A DNA stretch of 64,000 nt, taken from NCBI RefSeq assembly GCF_010093345.1, contig NZ_PDWT01000001.1, forward strand, positions 744,001 to 808,000. Reading direction: 5' to 3'. The position numbers were made by a program, and so were the translations under genes. Source of the DNA: Pseudoxanthomonas yeongjuensis (GTDB lineage Bacteria; Pseudomonadota; Gammaproteobacteria; Xanthomonadales; Xanthomonadaceae). Positions 39,375 to 48,499 of this stretch are shown piece by piece. The first letter of the stretch is position 1. Each line of letters begins with the position of its first letter. The notes under the pieces are model-generated. The model was not told where the DNA came from and ran no database searches. It saw only the letters and a list, made by a program, of their open reading frames with translations.

Positions 39375-42300
39375 CTACTCCACCTTCAATGCCGCTACCG
39401 CTGCCGCCGGCACGCCGCCTTCGCCCTTGCGCGTGCGCGCCCGCTTGAGCAGGCGTGACGTGCCGCTGCGCATGTCGTCGAGGATCGCGTAGATGGTCGG
39501 CAGGAACAGCAGGCTGACCACGGTGGAGAACGCCAGGCCGCCGGCGATCGCGCGCGCCATCGGGTAGTACGGCGGACCGTCGCCGCCCATCTGGGTGTTG
39601 CCCCAGGCGATCGGGATCATCGCCAGGATCGCCGTGCCCATGGTCATCAGGATCGGCCGCAATCGTTCCCGGCTGCCGCTCACCAATGCATCGGTCCGCG
39701 ACAGGCCGCGCCGTCGCAGGTTGTTGATGTGCTCGATCATCACGATGCCGTTGTTCACCACCACGCCCATCAGCACCAGGATGCCGATGAAGGCCATGAT
39801 GTTGAACTCGGTGCCGGTCAACCAGAACAGCCAGAACACCCCGAACACCGAGAACAGCACGCCGCTCATGATCGCCGCCGGGAACAGCAGCGACTCGAAC
39901 ACCGCCGCCATCACGATGTAGATCAACAGCAGCGCGATGATCAGGTTCTTGCCCATCTGCGCGCCGGCTTCGTCCTCTTCCTGGAACGCGCCGCCGTCGA
40001 ACGAATAGCTGTAGCCGGTCGGGAACGAAGCGGCCTTGAGCACGCCTTCCATGGCCTCGCGCGCCTCGGGCACGGTGACCTTGTCGGCCAGGTTGGCCTG
40101 CACGGTCAGCGTGGTCTGGCGATTGGTCCGCGAGATCTGCGTCGCGGCCGGAGTCACGCCCACGTCGACCATGCTCAGCAGCGGCACGGTGCGTCCGTCC
40201 GGCGCGCGGACCATGAACGTATCCAGGTCCTCGATGCCGTATTGCTCGGCGCCGGCGAAGCGCACCCATACCGGGACTTCGCTCTCGCCACGGCGGAACT
40301 CGCGCAATGGCGCGCCACGCAGGGCGATGCCGACGAACTTCGCCACCTCGTCGGCGCTGAAGCCGAAGGCCGCCGCGCGCTCGCGGTCCACGCGCACCGA
40401 CAGCTCGCTGTTCTGGTCGCCCGCATTGACCTTCACGTCGCGCAACTGCGGGCTCTTGGACAGCATCGGCACGATGTCCCTGGCGATCTCGGCCAGGGTT
40501 TCGGTCGAATCGCCGACCAGCTGCACCTGCACGTTCTCGCCCGGCTGGCCGCTGCCACCCGGTCCGCCACCACCGCCATTGCCGATGCCAATCGTCGCGC
40601 GCGCGGACTTGGGCAGCTCCTTGCGGATTCCGTCGATCAGCGCCTTGGTATCGCTATTGTCGAGCGTGCTCATGTCGAACTTGATCCGGGTGCCCGCATC
40701 GCCTTCCTCGCTGTACCAGGAATAGATCTGCTCGACATGGAAGCGCTTGCGGTTGGCGTCCATGAACTTCTCGACCTTGAGCACTTCGTCGGAGATCTGC
40801 TCGAGGCTGTAGGAACCCTTCCACTGGTAGAAGATGTTGGTTTCGCCGCCGTCCTCGCCGCCGAACATGTTCTTCTTGGTCAACATCATCGGCACGATGC
40901 TGACCATGATGATCAGCAGGATGCCCAGCACGCTCCAGCCGCGGTGGTCCAGGGTCCAGCGCAACAGGCCCGCGTAGCGGTTCTGCATGCGCGGGATGAT
41001 GCCCTTGTGGCTGCCCACCGCCGGCGGCGTCTTCAGCCGCGCCGACAGCATCGGGATCAGGCTGACCGCGACCAGCCACGAGGCCAGCAGCGACACCGAG
41101 ATGGTGATCGCGATCTGCGACAGGTAGATGCTGAGGAAATTGCGTTCGCCGAACAGGTTCGGCACGAACACGATGCAGTGGCACAGGGTGCCGGCCGACA
41201 GGGCGATGGCCACATGGCGGGTGCCGACGATCGAAGCCAGCCGCGGCTGGTCGGGCATCCGTTCCCGTTCCTGATAGATGCTTTCCACCACCACCACGGC
41301 GTTGTCCACCAGCATGCCGATGGCCAGCAACAGGCCCATCATCGACAGGATGTTGAGGGTCACCCCGGCGAAGTACATGAAGCCCAGGGTCATGACGAAG
41401 CAGATCGGGATCGCCAGCGTCACCATCAGGGTCGATGGCCAGTGGCGCAGGAAGAAGAACAGCACCGCGATCGACAGCACCAGGCCGATCGCCCCGGCCT
41501 CGGCCAGCTCGATCAGCGAGGTGGTGACGTTGTCGCCCTGGTTGTCGATGATCTTGACCTGCAGGTCGTTGAGCGAAGGCTCCTTGCGGATTTCCTCCAC
41601 TTCCTTCAGCGCATTGCGCGAGACCTCCACCAGGTTGGCGTTGCGTTCCTTGAAGATGTCCAGGCCGACCGCTTTCTTGCCGTCCAGGCGGCGGCCCATG
41701 TTCATGCGCTCCTTCTTCAGGCGCACGTCGGCGATGTCGGACAAGCGCACGCCGTTGCCGATGACCAGGTCGCGCAACTGCTGCAGGTCGTTGAGTTCGC
41801 CCACCGGCTGCACCCGCAGGCGCATGCCGCCGTCGGTGATGGTGCCGGCCGAGACCGAGAAGTTCACCGCCTGCAGGCGCGTGGTCAGGTCGTTGAGGCC
41901 CAGTCCGTGCGCGGTCAGCCGATCCTGGTTGATCGCGATCTCGACCTCGTTGGCCGGCGCGCCGGAGATGTCCACGCGGGCCACGCCGGGAATGCGTTCG
42001 ATGCGCCGCTTGAACTCGCGGTCGATCATGTCGTACGCGCCGGTCAGGTCCATTTCGCTGGACAGGCGCACGCGCAGCACCGGCTGGTCGGTGGTGGAGA
42101 ACTTCAGCACCACGTAGCGCTGCAGGTCGTCGGGCAAGTCGGCGCGGATCGCGTCGATGCGCTCGCGGGCCTCGGAGGCGGCGATGGCCACGTCGCGCTC
42201 CCAGTCCGAGAACTGGATGAAGATCTGCGCGCCATCGGCCGTGGCATTGGCGTCGATGCGCTTGATCCCGGCCATGGTCGACAGCGTTTCCTCCACCGGT

Positions 42301-42494
42301 CGCAGCACCGTGCGCTCCACTTCATCGGGGGTGGAGCCGGCATACGGCATCTGCACGAAGATGAAAGGCGGCGAGACTTCCGGGAAGGCCTCCAGCGGCA
42401 AGCGGAAGGCCGCGATCAGGCCGATCACGGTCAGCGACACGAACAGCATGATCGCGCTGACCGGACGCTTGATGCTCAGTTCGGCGATGCTCAT
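39375..42494 (-). CDS. RND efflux permease, proton-relay-degenerate partner
   Basis: This 1039-residue RND pump has the family start MSIAELSIKRPVSAIMLFVS, twelve helices and two large periplasmic loops. In helix 4 the relay motif is GMLVDNAVVVVES (Asp-Asn rather than Asp-Asp). In helix 10 the Lys is replaced (LMGVVVNNGIVMIEH). A Gly-rich insert GIGNGGGGGPGGSGQPGE is present. It overlaps the 1175-residue pump gene by four bases (ATGA) and probably forms a heteromeric trimer with it, as MdtB/MdtC do. Substrates are unknown. Confidence 0.9.
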   Translation of the reverse strand: MSIAELSIKRPVSAIMLFVSLTVIGLIAAFRLPLEAFPEVSPPFIFVQMPYAGSTPDEVERTVLRPVEETLSTMAGIKRIDANATADGAQIFIQFSDWERDVAIAASEARERIDAIRADLPDDLQRYVVLKFSTTDQPVLRVRLSSEMDLTGAYDMIDREFKRRIERIPGVARVDISGAPANEVEIAINQDRLTAHGLGLNDLTTRLQAVNFSVSAGTITDGGMRLRVQPVGELNDLQQLRDLVIGNGVRLSDIADVRLKKERMNMGRRLDGKKAVGLDIFKERNANLVEVSRNALKEVEEIRKEPSLNDLQVKIIDNQGDNVTTSLIELAEAGAIGLVLSIAVLFFFLRHWPSTLMVTLAIPICFVMTLGFMYFAGVTLNILSMMGLLLAIGMLVDNAVVVVESIYQERERMPDQPRLASIVGTRHVAIALSAGTLCHCIVFVPNLFGERNFLSIYLSQIAITISVSLLASWLVAVSLIPMLSARLKTPPAVGSHKGIIPRMQNRYAGLLRWTLDHRGWSVLGILLIIMVSIVPMMLTKKNMFGGEDGGETNIFYQWKGSYSLEQISDEVLKVEKFMDANRKRFHVEQIYSWYSEEGDAGTRIKFDMSTLDNSDTKALIDGIRKELPKSARATIGIGNGGGGGPGGSGQPGENVQVQLVGDSTETLAEIARDIVPMLSKSPQLRDVKVNAGDQNSELSVRVDRERAAAFGFSADEVAKFVGIALRGAPLREFRRGESEVPVWVRFAGAEQYGIEDLDTFMVRAPDGRTVPLLSMVDVGVTPAATQISRTNRQTTLTVQANLADKVTVPEAREAMEGVLKAASFPTGYSYSFDGGAFQEEDEAGAQMGKNLIIALLLIYIVMAAVFESLLFPAAIMSGVLFSVFGVFWLFWLTGTEFNIMAFIGILVLMGVVVNNGIVMIEHINNLRRRGLSRTDALVSGSRERLRPILMTMGTAILAMIPIAWGNTQMGGDGPPYYPMARAIAGGLAFSTVVSLLFLPTIYAILDDMRSGTSRLLKRARTRKGEGGVPAAAVAALKVE

Positions 42495-45400
42495 GCGCGG
42501 CTGGGCTCCTGCGCTCCGGCATCACCGGCGTGCCCGCTGGAGTGCTCTATCGTCTGGCGATGCAGGCGGCCGCGTTCGGCGTAGTACTCGTCGGAGCGGC
42601 GATCCAGCAGGTCGTACACCACCGGGATCACCACCAGGGTCAGCAGGGTCGAGACCAGCAGGCCGCCGATCACCGTGATCGCCATCGGCGAACGCACTTC
42701 CGCACCCTCGCCGAAGGCCAACGCCAGCGGCAGGAAGCCGAACAGCGTGCACAGCGTGGTCATGGTGATCGGGCGCAGGCGCGAGCGTGCACCCTCCACC
42801 AACGCGATGCGCTTGGCCACGCCGGCTTCGCGCAACTGGTTGACCTTGTCGATCAGGATGATCGCGTTCTTGACCACCAGGCCGACCAGCAGGATCAAGC
42901 CGATGAACACCACCACCGAGACCGGCGAGCGGGTCAGCAGCAAGGCCAGTACCGCGCCGACCAGCGCCAAGGGGATGGTGAACAGGATCACGAACGGATG
43001 CAGCAGCGATTCGAACTGCGAGGCCATCACCAGGTAGACCAGGAAGATCGCCAGACCGAAGGCGAACAACAGCGCCTTGACCGACTCAGCCAGTTCCTCG
43101 CCCTGCCCGCCGATATGCATGCCGATGCCTGCGCCCAGATTGTTTTTGGCGACCATGTCCCGCACTTCCTCGACCGCGCCGCCCAGGTCGATGTCGCGCA
43201 GGTTCGAGGAAACGATCGCCACCCGCACCTGGTCGGCGCGGTGGATCTCGCTCGGGCCTACCGTGGACACGACCTCGGCCACCGATTCCAGAGTCACCGG
43301 CCGCGAACTGCCGGGATTGACGATCAGCTTGCGGATGCTTTCCACCGAGGCACGGTCCGATTCCTGCGCACGCACCAGCACGTCGATCTTGCGGTCGCGG
43401 AAGCTGTAGCGCGTGGCCACGTCGCCGCGCACCTTCTTCACCACCACATCGGCGATCTGGCGCGTGGTCAGGCCCAGCGCCCCGGCGCGTTCCTGGTCGA
43501 AGCGGATCTGGATCTCGGGGAAGCCTTCTTCCACCGTCGATTTCACGTCGGCGTAGTGCGGGTTGGCGCGCAGCATCGCGGCCATCTTCTGCCCGGCCTT
43601 CTGGATCGTCTCCAGGTCCTGTCCGCGCAATTCGATTTCCAGCGGGGTGGAGAAACTGAAGAGTTCCGGGCGGCGGAAATCGGCCTGCGCGCCCGGATGG
43701 TCCTTGATCGACGCGCGCAGCTTCTCGGTTTCGCTCGCCTCCAGTTCCTTGCTGCCGCCATCGGCCATGACCACAGTGATCTTGCCGATGTTCTCGCCGC
43801 TCTCGGTCGGGCTGGCGTCCAGCCGCGTGCCGGTGCCGCTGACGCCGTACAGCGCGTGGATGCCTTCGTCCTTGGCGTGCTTCTGCTGCAGGTCGCGGAC
43901 GATGTCGTCGGTGCGGCTGAGCGGCGTGCCGGGCGGCAATTTGACCGTCATCTCGAAGCGGTCCTGGGCCAGCTGCGGGATCAGGTCGGCGCCCAGCATC
44001 GGGATCGCCATCAGGGTCAGGACGAACGCCGCCGCGGCCATGCCCAGCACCAGCCATGGCTTGCCCAGCGAAGTGGGCAGCAGCTTCATGTAACCGCGTT
44101 CGGCGCGGTCGTACGGCGCCATGGCCAGGTCGCTGGCCTTGCGCATCACCGGTCCGACCACCGCGACCAACCCGCGCCATGCGCGCACGAACAACCAGGC
44201 GATGCCGAAGAAGAAACCGCGCACGCCCGCGCCTACGCCGTGCCCGGTAGCGGCCAAGGGTTTCTGCCAACGCGATTGCGGCTGCCAGCGCGGATGCGGC
44301 GCTTCCTCCGGGAAGGCCATCGGCGGCCTGCCCTTCAACGCGCTCAGCATCGGGATCAGGGTCATCGACACCACCAGCGACACGGCGATGGCTATCGCCA
44401 CGGTCAGGGCCTGGTCGCGGAACAGCTGTCCGGCGATGCCCTGCACGAACACCAGCGGCAGGAACACGGCGATGGTAGTCAGGGTGGAAGCGACCACCGC
44501 CATGCTCACCTCGCCGGTGCCGGTGATGGCGGCCTGCAACACGCTGAGCCCGCGCTCGCGCGCCTTGGCGATGCTTTCCAGCACGACGATCGAGTCGTCG
44601 ACCACCAGGCCGGTGGCCAGCGCCAGGCCGCCCAGCGACATCACGTTGAGACTCAGGCCCAACTGGTCCATGAAGAAGAAGGTGGTGATGATCGAGGTCG
44701 GCAGCGACAGCGCGACCACGAAGGTGCTCCAGCCGTCGCGCAGGAACAGGAAGATGATCAGGATCGCCAGCATGCCGCCGATCAGCGCATCGACCTCCAC
44801 GTCGGAGATCGCGTGCTTGATGAAAGTCGACTGGTCGTCGATGGTGGTCAGTTCGACGTCGGACGGAACCTGTTCCTTGATCTGCTCGAGCTTCTTCCTG
44901 ATCGCATCGGCGGTGGACACGGTGTTGGCGTCGCCTTCCTTGTAGATCGCCAGCTCCACCGCTTCATGCCCGGCCAGGCGGATGATGCCTTCGCGCTCCT
45001 TGTAGCCCTGGCGCACGTCGGCGATGTCCTTCAGGCGCACCGGCATGCCACCGGCGATCGCAGTCGAACTGGAGGACGATGCGCTCTGCACCGAAGCCGC
45101 AGCGGCCATGGTCGCTGCGTCGCCGCTGGAGGCGGCGATCGCCGCCATCTGCTGGGCCGCGCTGGCCGCATCGCTGCCGCCGCCACTCTGGGTAGTGACC
45201 AGCATGTTGCGGATTTCGTCGACCGTGGCGAACTGGTTGACGGTGCGCACCAGGTAGCGTTGCGAGCCCTGCTCCAGGCGGCCGCCGGAGATATTGATGT
45301 TCTCCTGCTGCAGGCGCTGGATCACGGTGTCGATCGGCAGATTCAACTGCGCCAGCTTCTGCTGGTCGATGTCGACCTGAATCTCGTCTTCGAGGCCGCC

Positions 45401-46018
45401 GCCGACCTTGACCGCGGCCACGCCGCTGACCGGCTCGAGTTTCTTCTTCAGGTCTTCATCGGCGTAGCGCCGCAACTCGGTGAGCTGGCGGATGGCATCG
45501 GCATCGGTCTTACCGCCGGCCTTGGACGACAGCGCCAGGCGCATGATCGGCTGGGTGGACGGATTGAAACGCAGCAGCACCGGCGCCTTGGCTTCCAGCG
45601 GCAGCTGCAGGACTTCCATCTTGTCGCGCACTTCGAGACTTGCCTGGTCCATGTCGGTGCCCCAGGCGAATTCCAGGACCACGTCGCTCTGGCCGGTGCG
45701 CGAAACCGACTTCAGCTTGCGCAGGTTCTTGACCACGCCGACCGCTTCCTCGACCGGCTCGGAGATCAGCGTCTCGATCTCCGACGGAGCGGCGCCGGTG
45801 TATTCGGTGCGCACGGTCAGGGTGGGATAGCTCAGATCCGGCAACAGGTTGACCTTGAGCGCCATCAGCCCGAGGAAACCGAACAGGAACATGGTGATCC
45901 AGAACATCGCCACGGTGACCCGGCGACGGGTGGAGAATTCCACCAGGCCGCCCCCGGTCAGGCCCGCAGGTGGCGCGAGCGGATCGGTGCCTTGCCCTTC
46001 AGAAGCATGCCCGCTCAT
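42491..46018 (-). CDS. RND efflux permease, proton-relay-complete partner with insertions
   Basis: This 1175-residue RND pump is longer than usual (about 1030). Relay residues are intact: GLVVDDSIVVLES (Asp-Asp) and LVGLVVKNAIILIDK (Lys). Two additions explain the length. One is a low-complexity Ala/Ser segment in the porter domain near residues 275-330 (SAAQQMAAIAASSGDAATMA). The other, at about 560-660 in the cytoplasmic loop between halves, is rich in Trp, Arg and Gly. It starts ATG at 46018 overlapping the adaptor stop. Pumps of this type move drugs, metals or lipophiles, but the substrate is not readable. Confidence 0.9.
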   Translation of the reverse strand: MSGHASEGQGTDPLAPPAGLTGGGLVEFSTRRRVTVAMFWITMFLFGFLGLMALKVNLLPDLSYPTLTVRTEYTGAAPSEIETLISEPVEEAVGVVKNLRKLKSVSRTGQSDVVLEFAWGTDMDQASLEVRDKMEVLQLPLEAKAPVLLRFNPSTQPIMRLALSSKAGGKTDADAIRQLTELRRYADEDLKKKLEPVSGVAAVKVGGGLEDEIQVDIDQQKLAQLNLPIDTVIQRLQQENINISGGRLEQGSQRYLVRTVNQFATVDEIRNMLVTTQSGGGSDAASAAQQMAAIAASSGDAATMAAAASVQSASSSSSTAIAGGMPVRLKDIADVRQGYKEREGIIRLAGHEAVELAIYKEGDANTVSTADAIRKKLEQIKEQVPSDVELTTIDDQSTFIKHAISDVEVDALIGGMLAILIIFLFLRDGWSTFVVALSLPTSIITTFFFMDQLGLSLNVMSLGGLALATGLVVDDSIVVLESIAKARERGLSVLQAAITGTGEVSMAVVASTLTTIAVFLPLVFVQGIAGQLFRDQALTVAIAIAVSLVVSMTLIPMLSALKGRPPMAFPEEAPHPRWQPQSRWQKPLAATGHGVGAGVRGFFFGIAWLFVRAWRGLVAVVGPVMRKASDLAMAPYDRAERGYMKLLPTSLGKPWLVLGMAAAAFVLTLMAIPMLGADLIPQLAQDRFEMTVKLPPGTPLSRTDDIVRDLQQKHAKDEGIHALYGVSGTGTRLDASPTESGENIGKITVVMADGGSKELEASETEKLRASIKDHPGAQADFRRPELFSFSTPLEIELRGQDLETIQKAGQKMAAMLRANPHYADVKSTVEEGFPEIQIRFDQERAGALGLTTRQIADVVVKKVRGDVATRYSFRDRKIDVLVRAQESDRASVESIRKLIVNPGSSRPVTLESVAEVVSTVGPSEIHRADQVRVAIVSSNLRDIDLGGAVEEVRDMVAKNNLGAGIGMHIGGQGEELAESVKALLFAFGLAIFLVYLVMASQFESLLHPFVILFTIPLALVGAVLALLLTRSPVSVVVFIGLILLVGLVVKNAIILIDKVNQLREAGVAKRIALVEGARSRLRPITMTTLCTLFGFLPLALAFGEGAEVRSPMAITVIGGLLVSTLLTLVVIPVVYDLLDRRSDEYYAERGRLHRQTIEHSSGHAGDAGAQEPSRA

Positions 46019-47163
46019 TGTTTCTTACCGGCAGCTTCAACCTCCACCTTGACGGTGGCGGTTTTCTTGACCTTGTCGCCGATCACCTCCACCGGAGTGC
46101 CGTCGCGCAAGGCGATCTTGCCCGCGGTCACCACGCCATCGCCTGCCTTGAGGCCTTCGCGGATCTCGACCCACTCGCCATCCATGTAGCCGGTCTTGAC
46201 CGCGACCCGCGCCGCCTTGCCGGCGCGTACCGCGAACACCGCCGGTTCGCCTTCGTCGTCCAGCAACGCCACGCGCGGCACGACCAGGGCATCGGCGCGC
46301 TTGTCGTAATCGATCCTGATGCGCCCGAACATGCCCGGCTGCAACGAATCGCCATTGCCGGAGAAACTGCAGACCACACGGAAGGTACCGCTGCCCGAAT
46401 CGACCACCGGGGCGATGCGGTCGACTATGCCGGTGAAGCTCTGGCCCGGCAGCGCATCGGCGGTGAGTTGCACCGGCTGCCCCGCCTTCAGCGTGGCGAT
46501 CTCGCGCTCGGGGACGTTGAGGGTGGCTTCCAGTTTCGAGTTGTCGACGATGCGGAAGATCGGCGTGTTGATCTGCACGAAGTTGCCGGTCTTGATTGAG
46601 CGCGAAGCGACGATCCCGGAAATCGGCGCGGTCACCGTGGTGTAGGAAAGTTCCAGCGTGGCCAGGGTGTACTGGGCGCGTGCGTTCTCCAGATCGAACT
46701 TGATCTGGTCGACGTCGTTGGCGCTGATCATCTGCTGTGCGACGAGTTGCCTGGCGCGGTTGTAGTTGTTTTCCAGCTTGTGCATCTGCGCCGAAGCCTG
46801 GGCTACCGCCAGCCGCGAACGGTCCGGATCCAGCCGCACCAGCGCCTGCCCGGCACGCACCGTCTGGCCCTCTTCGACCAGGACCGCAAGGGCCACGCCC
46901 GAGGTCTTGGCCACTACCTGCGATTCGCCGCGCGGTTCCAGTGCGGCGGTCCCGGTATAGCTGGCCGCGACCGGCCGATGCGCCGCCTTGACCACTTCGA
47001 CCGGTACCGCATCGGGGCCTTTCGCGGCATCGCCAGGCTTGGCCTGGGCCTCCCCGTCGCCTTTCTTGCAGGCACCCAACGAAAGCCCCAGGACAAGGAC
47101 CAGGGCGGAGGCGCGCAGCGCACGCATGGAGAGACGGCCTGCGGAGAAGTCGGGTCGGAACAT
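46015..47163 (-). CDS. RND periplasmic adaptor (membrane fusion lipoprotein)
   Basis: This 382-residue adaptor has a lipoprotein signal (RALRASALVLVLGLSLGAC), an alpha-hairpin and a biotinyl-lipoyl domain (ESQVVAKTSGVALAVLVEEG, LSYTTVTAPISGIVASRSIK). A beta-barrel and a C-terminal membrane-proximal domain follow. It links the inner-membrane pumps to an outer-membrane channel, which is not encoded in the operon. A start at 47127 (MRALRAS) would give a tidier signal peptide. The 24-bp operator-like sequence at 47185 lies just upstream. Confidence 0.92.
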   Translation of the reverse strand: MFRPDFSAGRLSMRALRASALVLVLGLSLGACKKGDGEAQAKPGDAAKGPDAVPVEVVKAAHRPVAASYTGTAALEPRGESQVVAKTSGVALAVLVEEGQTVRAGQALVRLDPDRSRLAVAQASAQMHKLENNYNRARQLVAQQMISANDVDQIKFDLENARAQYTLATLELSYTTVTAPISGIVASRSIKTGNFVQINTPIFRIVDNSKLEATLNVPEREIATLKAGQPVQLTADALPGQSFTGIVDRIAPVVDSGSGTFRVVCSFSGNGDSLQPGMFGRIRIDYDKRADALVVPRVALLDDEGEPAVFAVRAGKAARVAVKTGYMDGEWVEIREGLKAGDGVVTAGKIALRDGTPVEVIGDKVKKTATVKVEVEAAGKKQ

Positions 47164-47184
47164 GCGGGTACCAGGTGGTTGTTA

Positions 47185-47208
47185 GGTGTTGTACATAGGT
47201 ATATCACC
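47185..47208. promoter_or_regulatory. operator-like pseudo-palindrome before the RND operon
   Basis: The 24 bp begin GGTGTTGTAC and end GTATATCACC around a TAG-containing centre. Sixteen of 24 positions are symmetrical. It ends 22 bp upstream of the adaptor ATG. No regulator gene is adjacent, so the regulator would act in trans. Confidence 0.5.
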
Positions 47209-47447
47209 CAACCCCTGCCCGAACATGCGCCGAAGGTCATGGTGACTTGCGTCGGATCGTCCTTCACTCACCAACGGAAGTGGCAAGGATGCACGGCACA
47301 CGCCTGCGCGGAATAGCCGATCATGGGCATTGTCGGGCACGCGAGTGGCGTGCGGATGGCAGGCGCCGGGAGTCGCACGCTATACTTCGCCCAGCCAAGC
47401 GCTGCGGTTGGACGCAGCGCACGCAAAAGAGAGACCCGGATTACGAC

Positions 47448-47861
47448 ATGATGCGACCGCTTCCGCTCGCCGCTTGCCTTGCCTTGGCCGCCGCCCTTCC
47501 GCTGGCCGCCGCCGTCACCGCACAGGTTCCTGCCCAGCAGGAAACCGCGCCCGCCACCACCGAAGCCGCCCCGGCTCCGGCCGCCGCACCCGCCGCTCCG
47601 CAAAAGCTGGCCGGCGACGCGCAGAACGGCCGCACCCTGTCCTACACCTGCCAGGGTTGCCACGGCCTCACCGGCTACAAGAACGCCTATCCGAGCTACC
47701 ACGTGCCCCGGATCGGAGGCCAGTCGGCCGAATACCTGACCCAGGCCCTGACCGAATACAAGAAAGGCAACCGCAAGCATCCCACCATGCAAGCGCAGTC
47801 CGAGAGTTTCTCGGACCAGGACATCGCCGATCTTTCCGCCTACCTTTCCTCGTTGAAGTAA
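47448..47861 (+). CDS. small class I cytochrome c, secreted
   Basis: This 137-residue protein has a signal peptide (MMRPLPLAACLALAAALPLA), a Pro/Ala-rich linker, the haem motif TCQGCHG and a distal Met candidate in HPTMQAQSESFSDQDIADL. It is a periplasmic electron carrier of the cytochrome c4/c5-like single-haem type. The gene is 7 bp upstream of a second cytochrome c, so the two are likely a pair. The start could be the ATG at 47448 or 47451. The upstream 284-bp gap holds the RND operator and no other gene. Confidence 0.87.
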   Translation: MMRPLPLAACLALAAALPLAAAVTAQVPAQQETAPATTEAAPAPAAAPAAPQKLAGDAQNGRTLSYTCQGCHGLTGYKNAYPSYHVPRIGGQSAEYLTQALTEYKKGNRKHPTMQAQSESFSDQDIADLSAYLSSLK

Positions 47862-47868
47862 GCCACCC

Positions 47869-48318
47869 ATGTCGAATGCCGTGCACGCCCAGCGTCTAGC
47901 CATCGCCCTGCTCGCCGCCCTCGCCCTGGCCGCCTGCTCCCAGAACAATGAAGTCGCCGCCGAAGACCCCGGCCATGCCAGCGGCGAGCACGGCTCCAGT
48001 TCCTCCGCGGGCCTGCCCGATGGCCGCATCGCCATCGGCGAGAAGCGCGCGCAGGTCAAGAGCGAAGCGACCAAACAGAGCTGCGTGGATTGCCACGGCG
48101 CCGAAGGCAATGCGCCGATCGATGCCACCTACCCCAAGCTCGGCGGCCAGTACGGCGATTACATCGCCCACGCGCTGCAGGCCTACCGCGCCGGCAACCG
48201 CCAGAATGCATTGATGACCCCGCAGGCCGCGCAATTGAGCGACCAGGACATCTCCGACCTGGCCGCCTATTTCGGCTCACGCAGCACCCAGTTGCGCGAC
48301 CTGCACGGCGTCGACTGA
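47869..48318 (+). CDS. cytochrome c lipoprotein
   Basis: This 149-residue protein has a lipobox LALAAC (lipidation near residue 23) and a haem site SCVDCHGAEGNA. It is close in domain order to the preceding cytochrome (GGQYGDYIAHALQAYRAGNR and LSDQDISDLAAYF match GGQSAEYLTQALTEYKKGNR and FSDQDIADLSAYL). The pair therefore looks like a gene duplication in which one copy became membrane-tethered. It is followed by a strong terminator. Confidence 0.88.
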   Translation: MSNAVHAQRLAIALLAALALAACSQNNEVAAEDPGHASGEHGSSSSAGLPDGRIAIGEKRAQVKSEATKQSCVDCHGAEGNAPIDATYPKLGGQYGDYIAHALQAYRAGNRQNALMTPQAAQLSDQDISDLAAYFGSRSTQLRDLHGVD

Positions 48319-48343
48319 GCGGTCCCGGAAGTCGCAAAAAAAA

Positions 48344-48367
48344 AACGGGGCCGTGAGGCCCCGTTTT
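48344..48367. terminator. bidirectional terminator after the cytochrome pair
   Basis: The stem AACGGGGCC / GGCCCCGTT with a GTGA tetraloop is preceded by a run of A and followed by TT. On the minus strand the A run becomes a T run, so it also ends transcription coming from the right. Confidence 0.85.
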
Positions 48368-48415
48368 CGTTGCGCCGGAAAGAGATCAGGAGTGAGATGG
48401 AAGTCAAAAGCCCCT

Positions 48416-48492
48416 CACTCCTCACTCCTCACTCCTCACTCCTCGTTTCTCGTTTCTCGTTTCTCGTTTCTCGTTTCTCGTTTCTCGCTCCT
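48416..48492. repeat. heptanucleotide tandem array, eleven units
   Basis: Four units CACTCCT, six units CGTTTCT and one unit CGCTCCT run without a break. The 7-bp step is not a multiple of three and there is no coding. It ends 8 bp before the stop of the repetitive protein gene (minus strand), so it lies in that gene's 3' untranslated region. The relative at 2821-2938 uses the same CTCGTT(C/T) core. Confidence 0.9.
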
Positions 48493-48499
48493 CGCCCCC

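Noticed and set aside
39046-39492. Plus-strand open frame that reads through the REP triplet and 21-bp array
   Set aside because: The frame is composed of repeat sequence and overlaps the end of the RND gene. There is no ribosome site and no family.
42530-46189. Very long plus-strand open frame (about 1219 codons) opposite the RND pump
   Set aside because: It is an antisense frame over a conserved GC-rich gene, with His/Gln/Arg/Asp-rich composition and no domain. The same holds for 39729-42584 plus, 19551-21878 minus and 52972-55914 minus.
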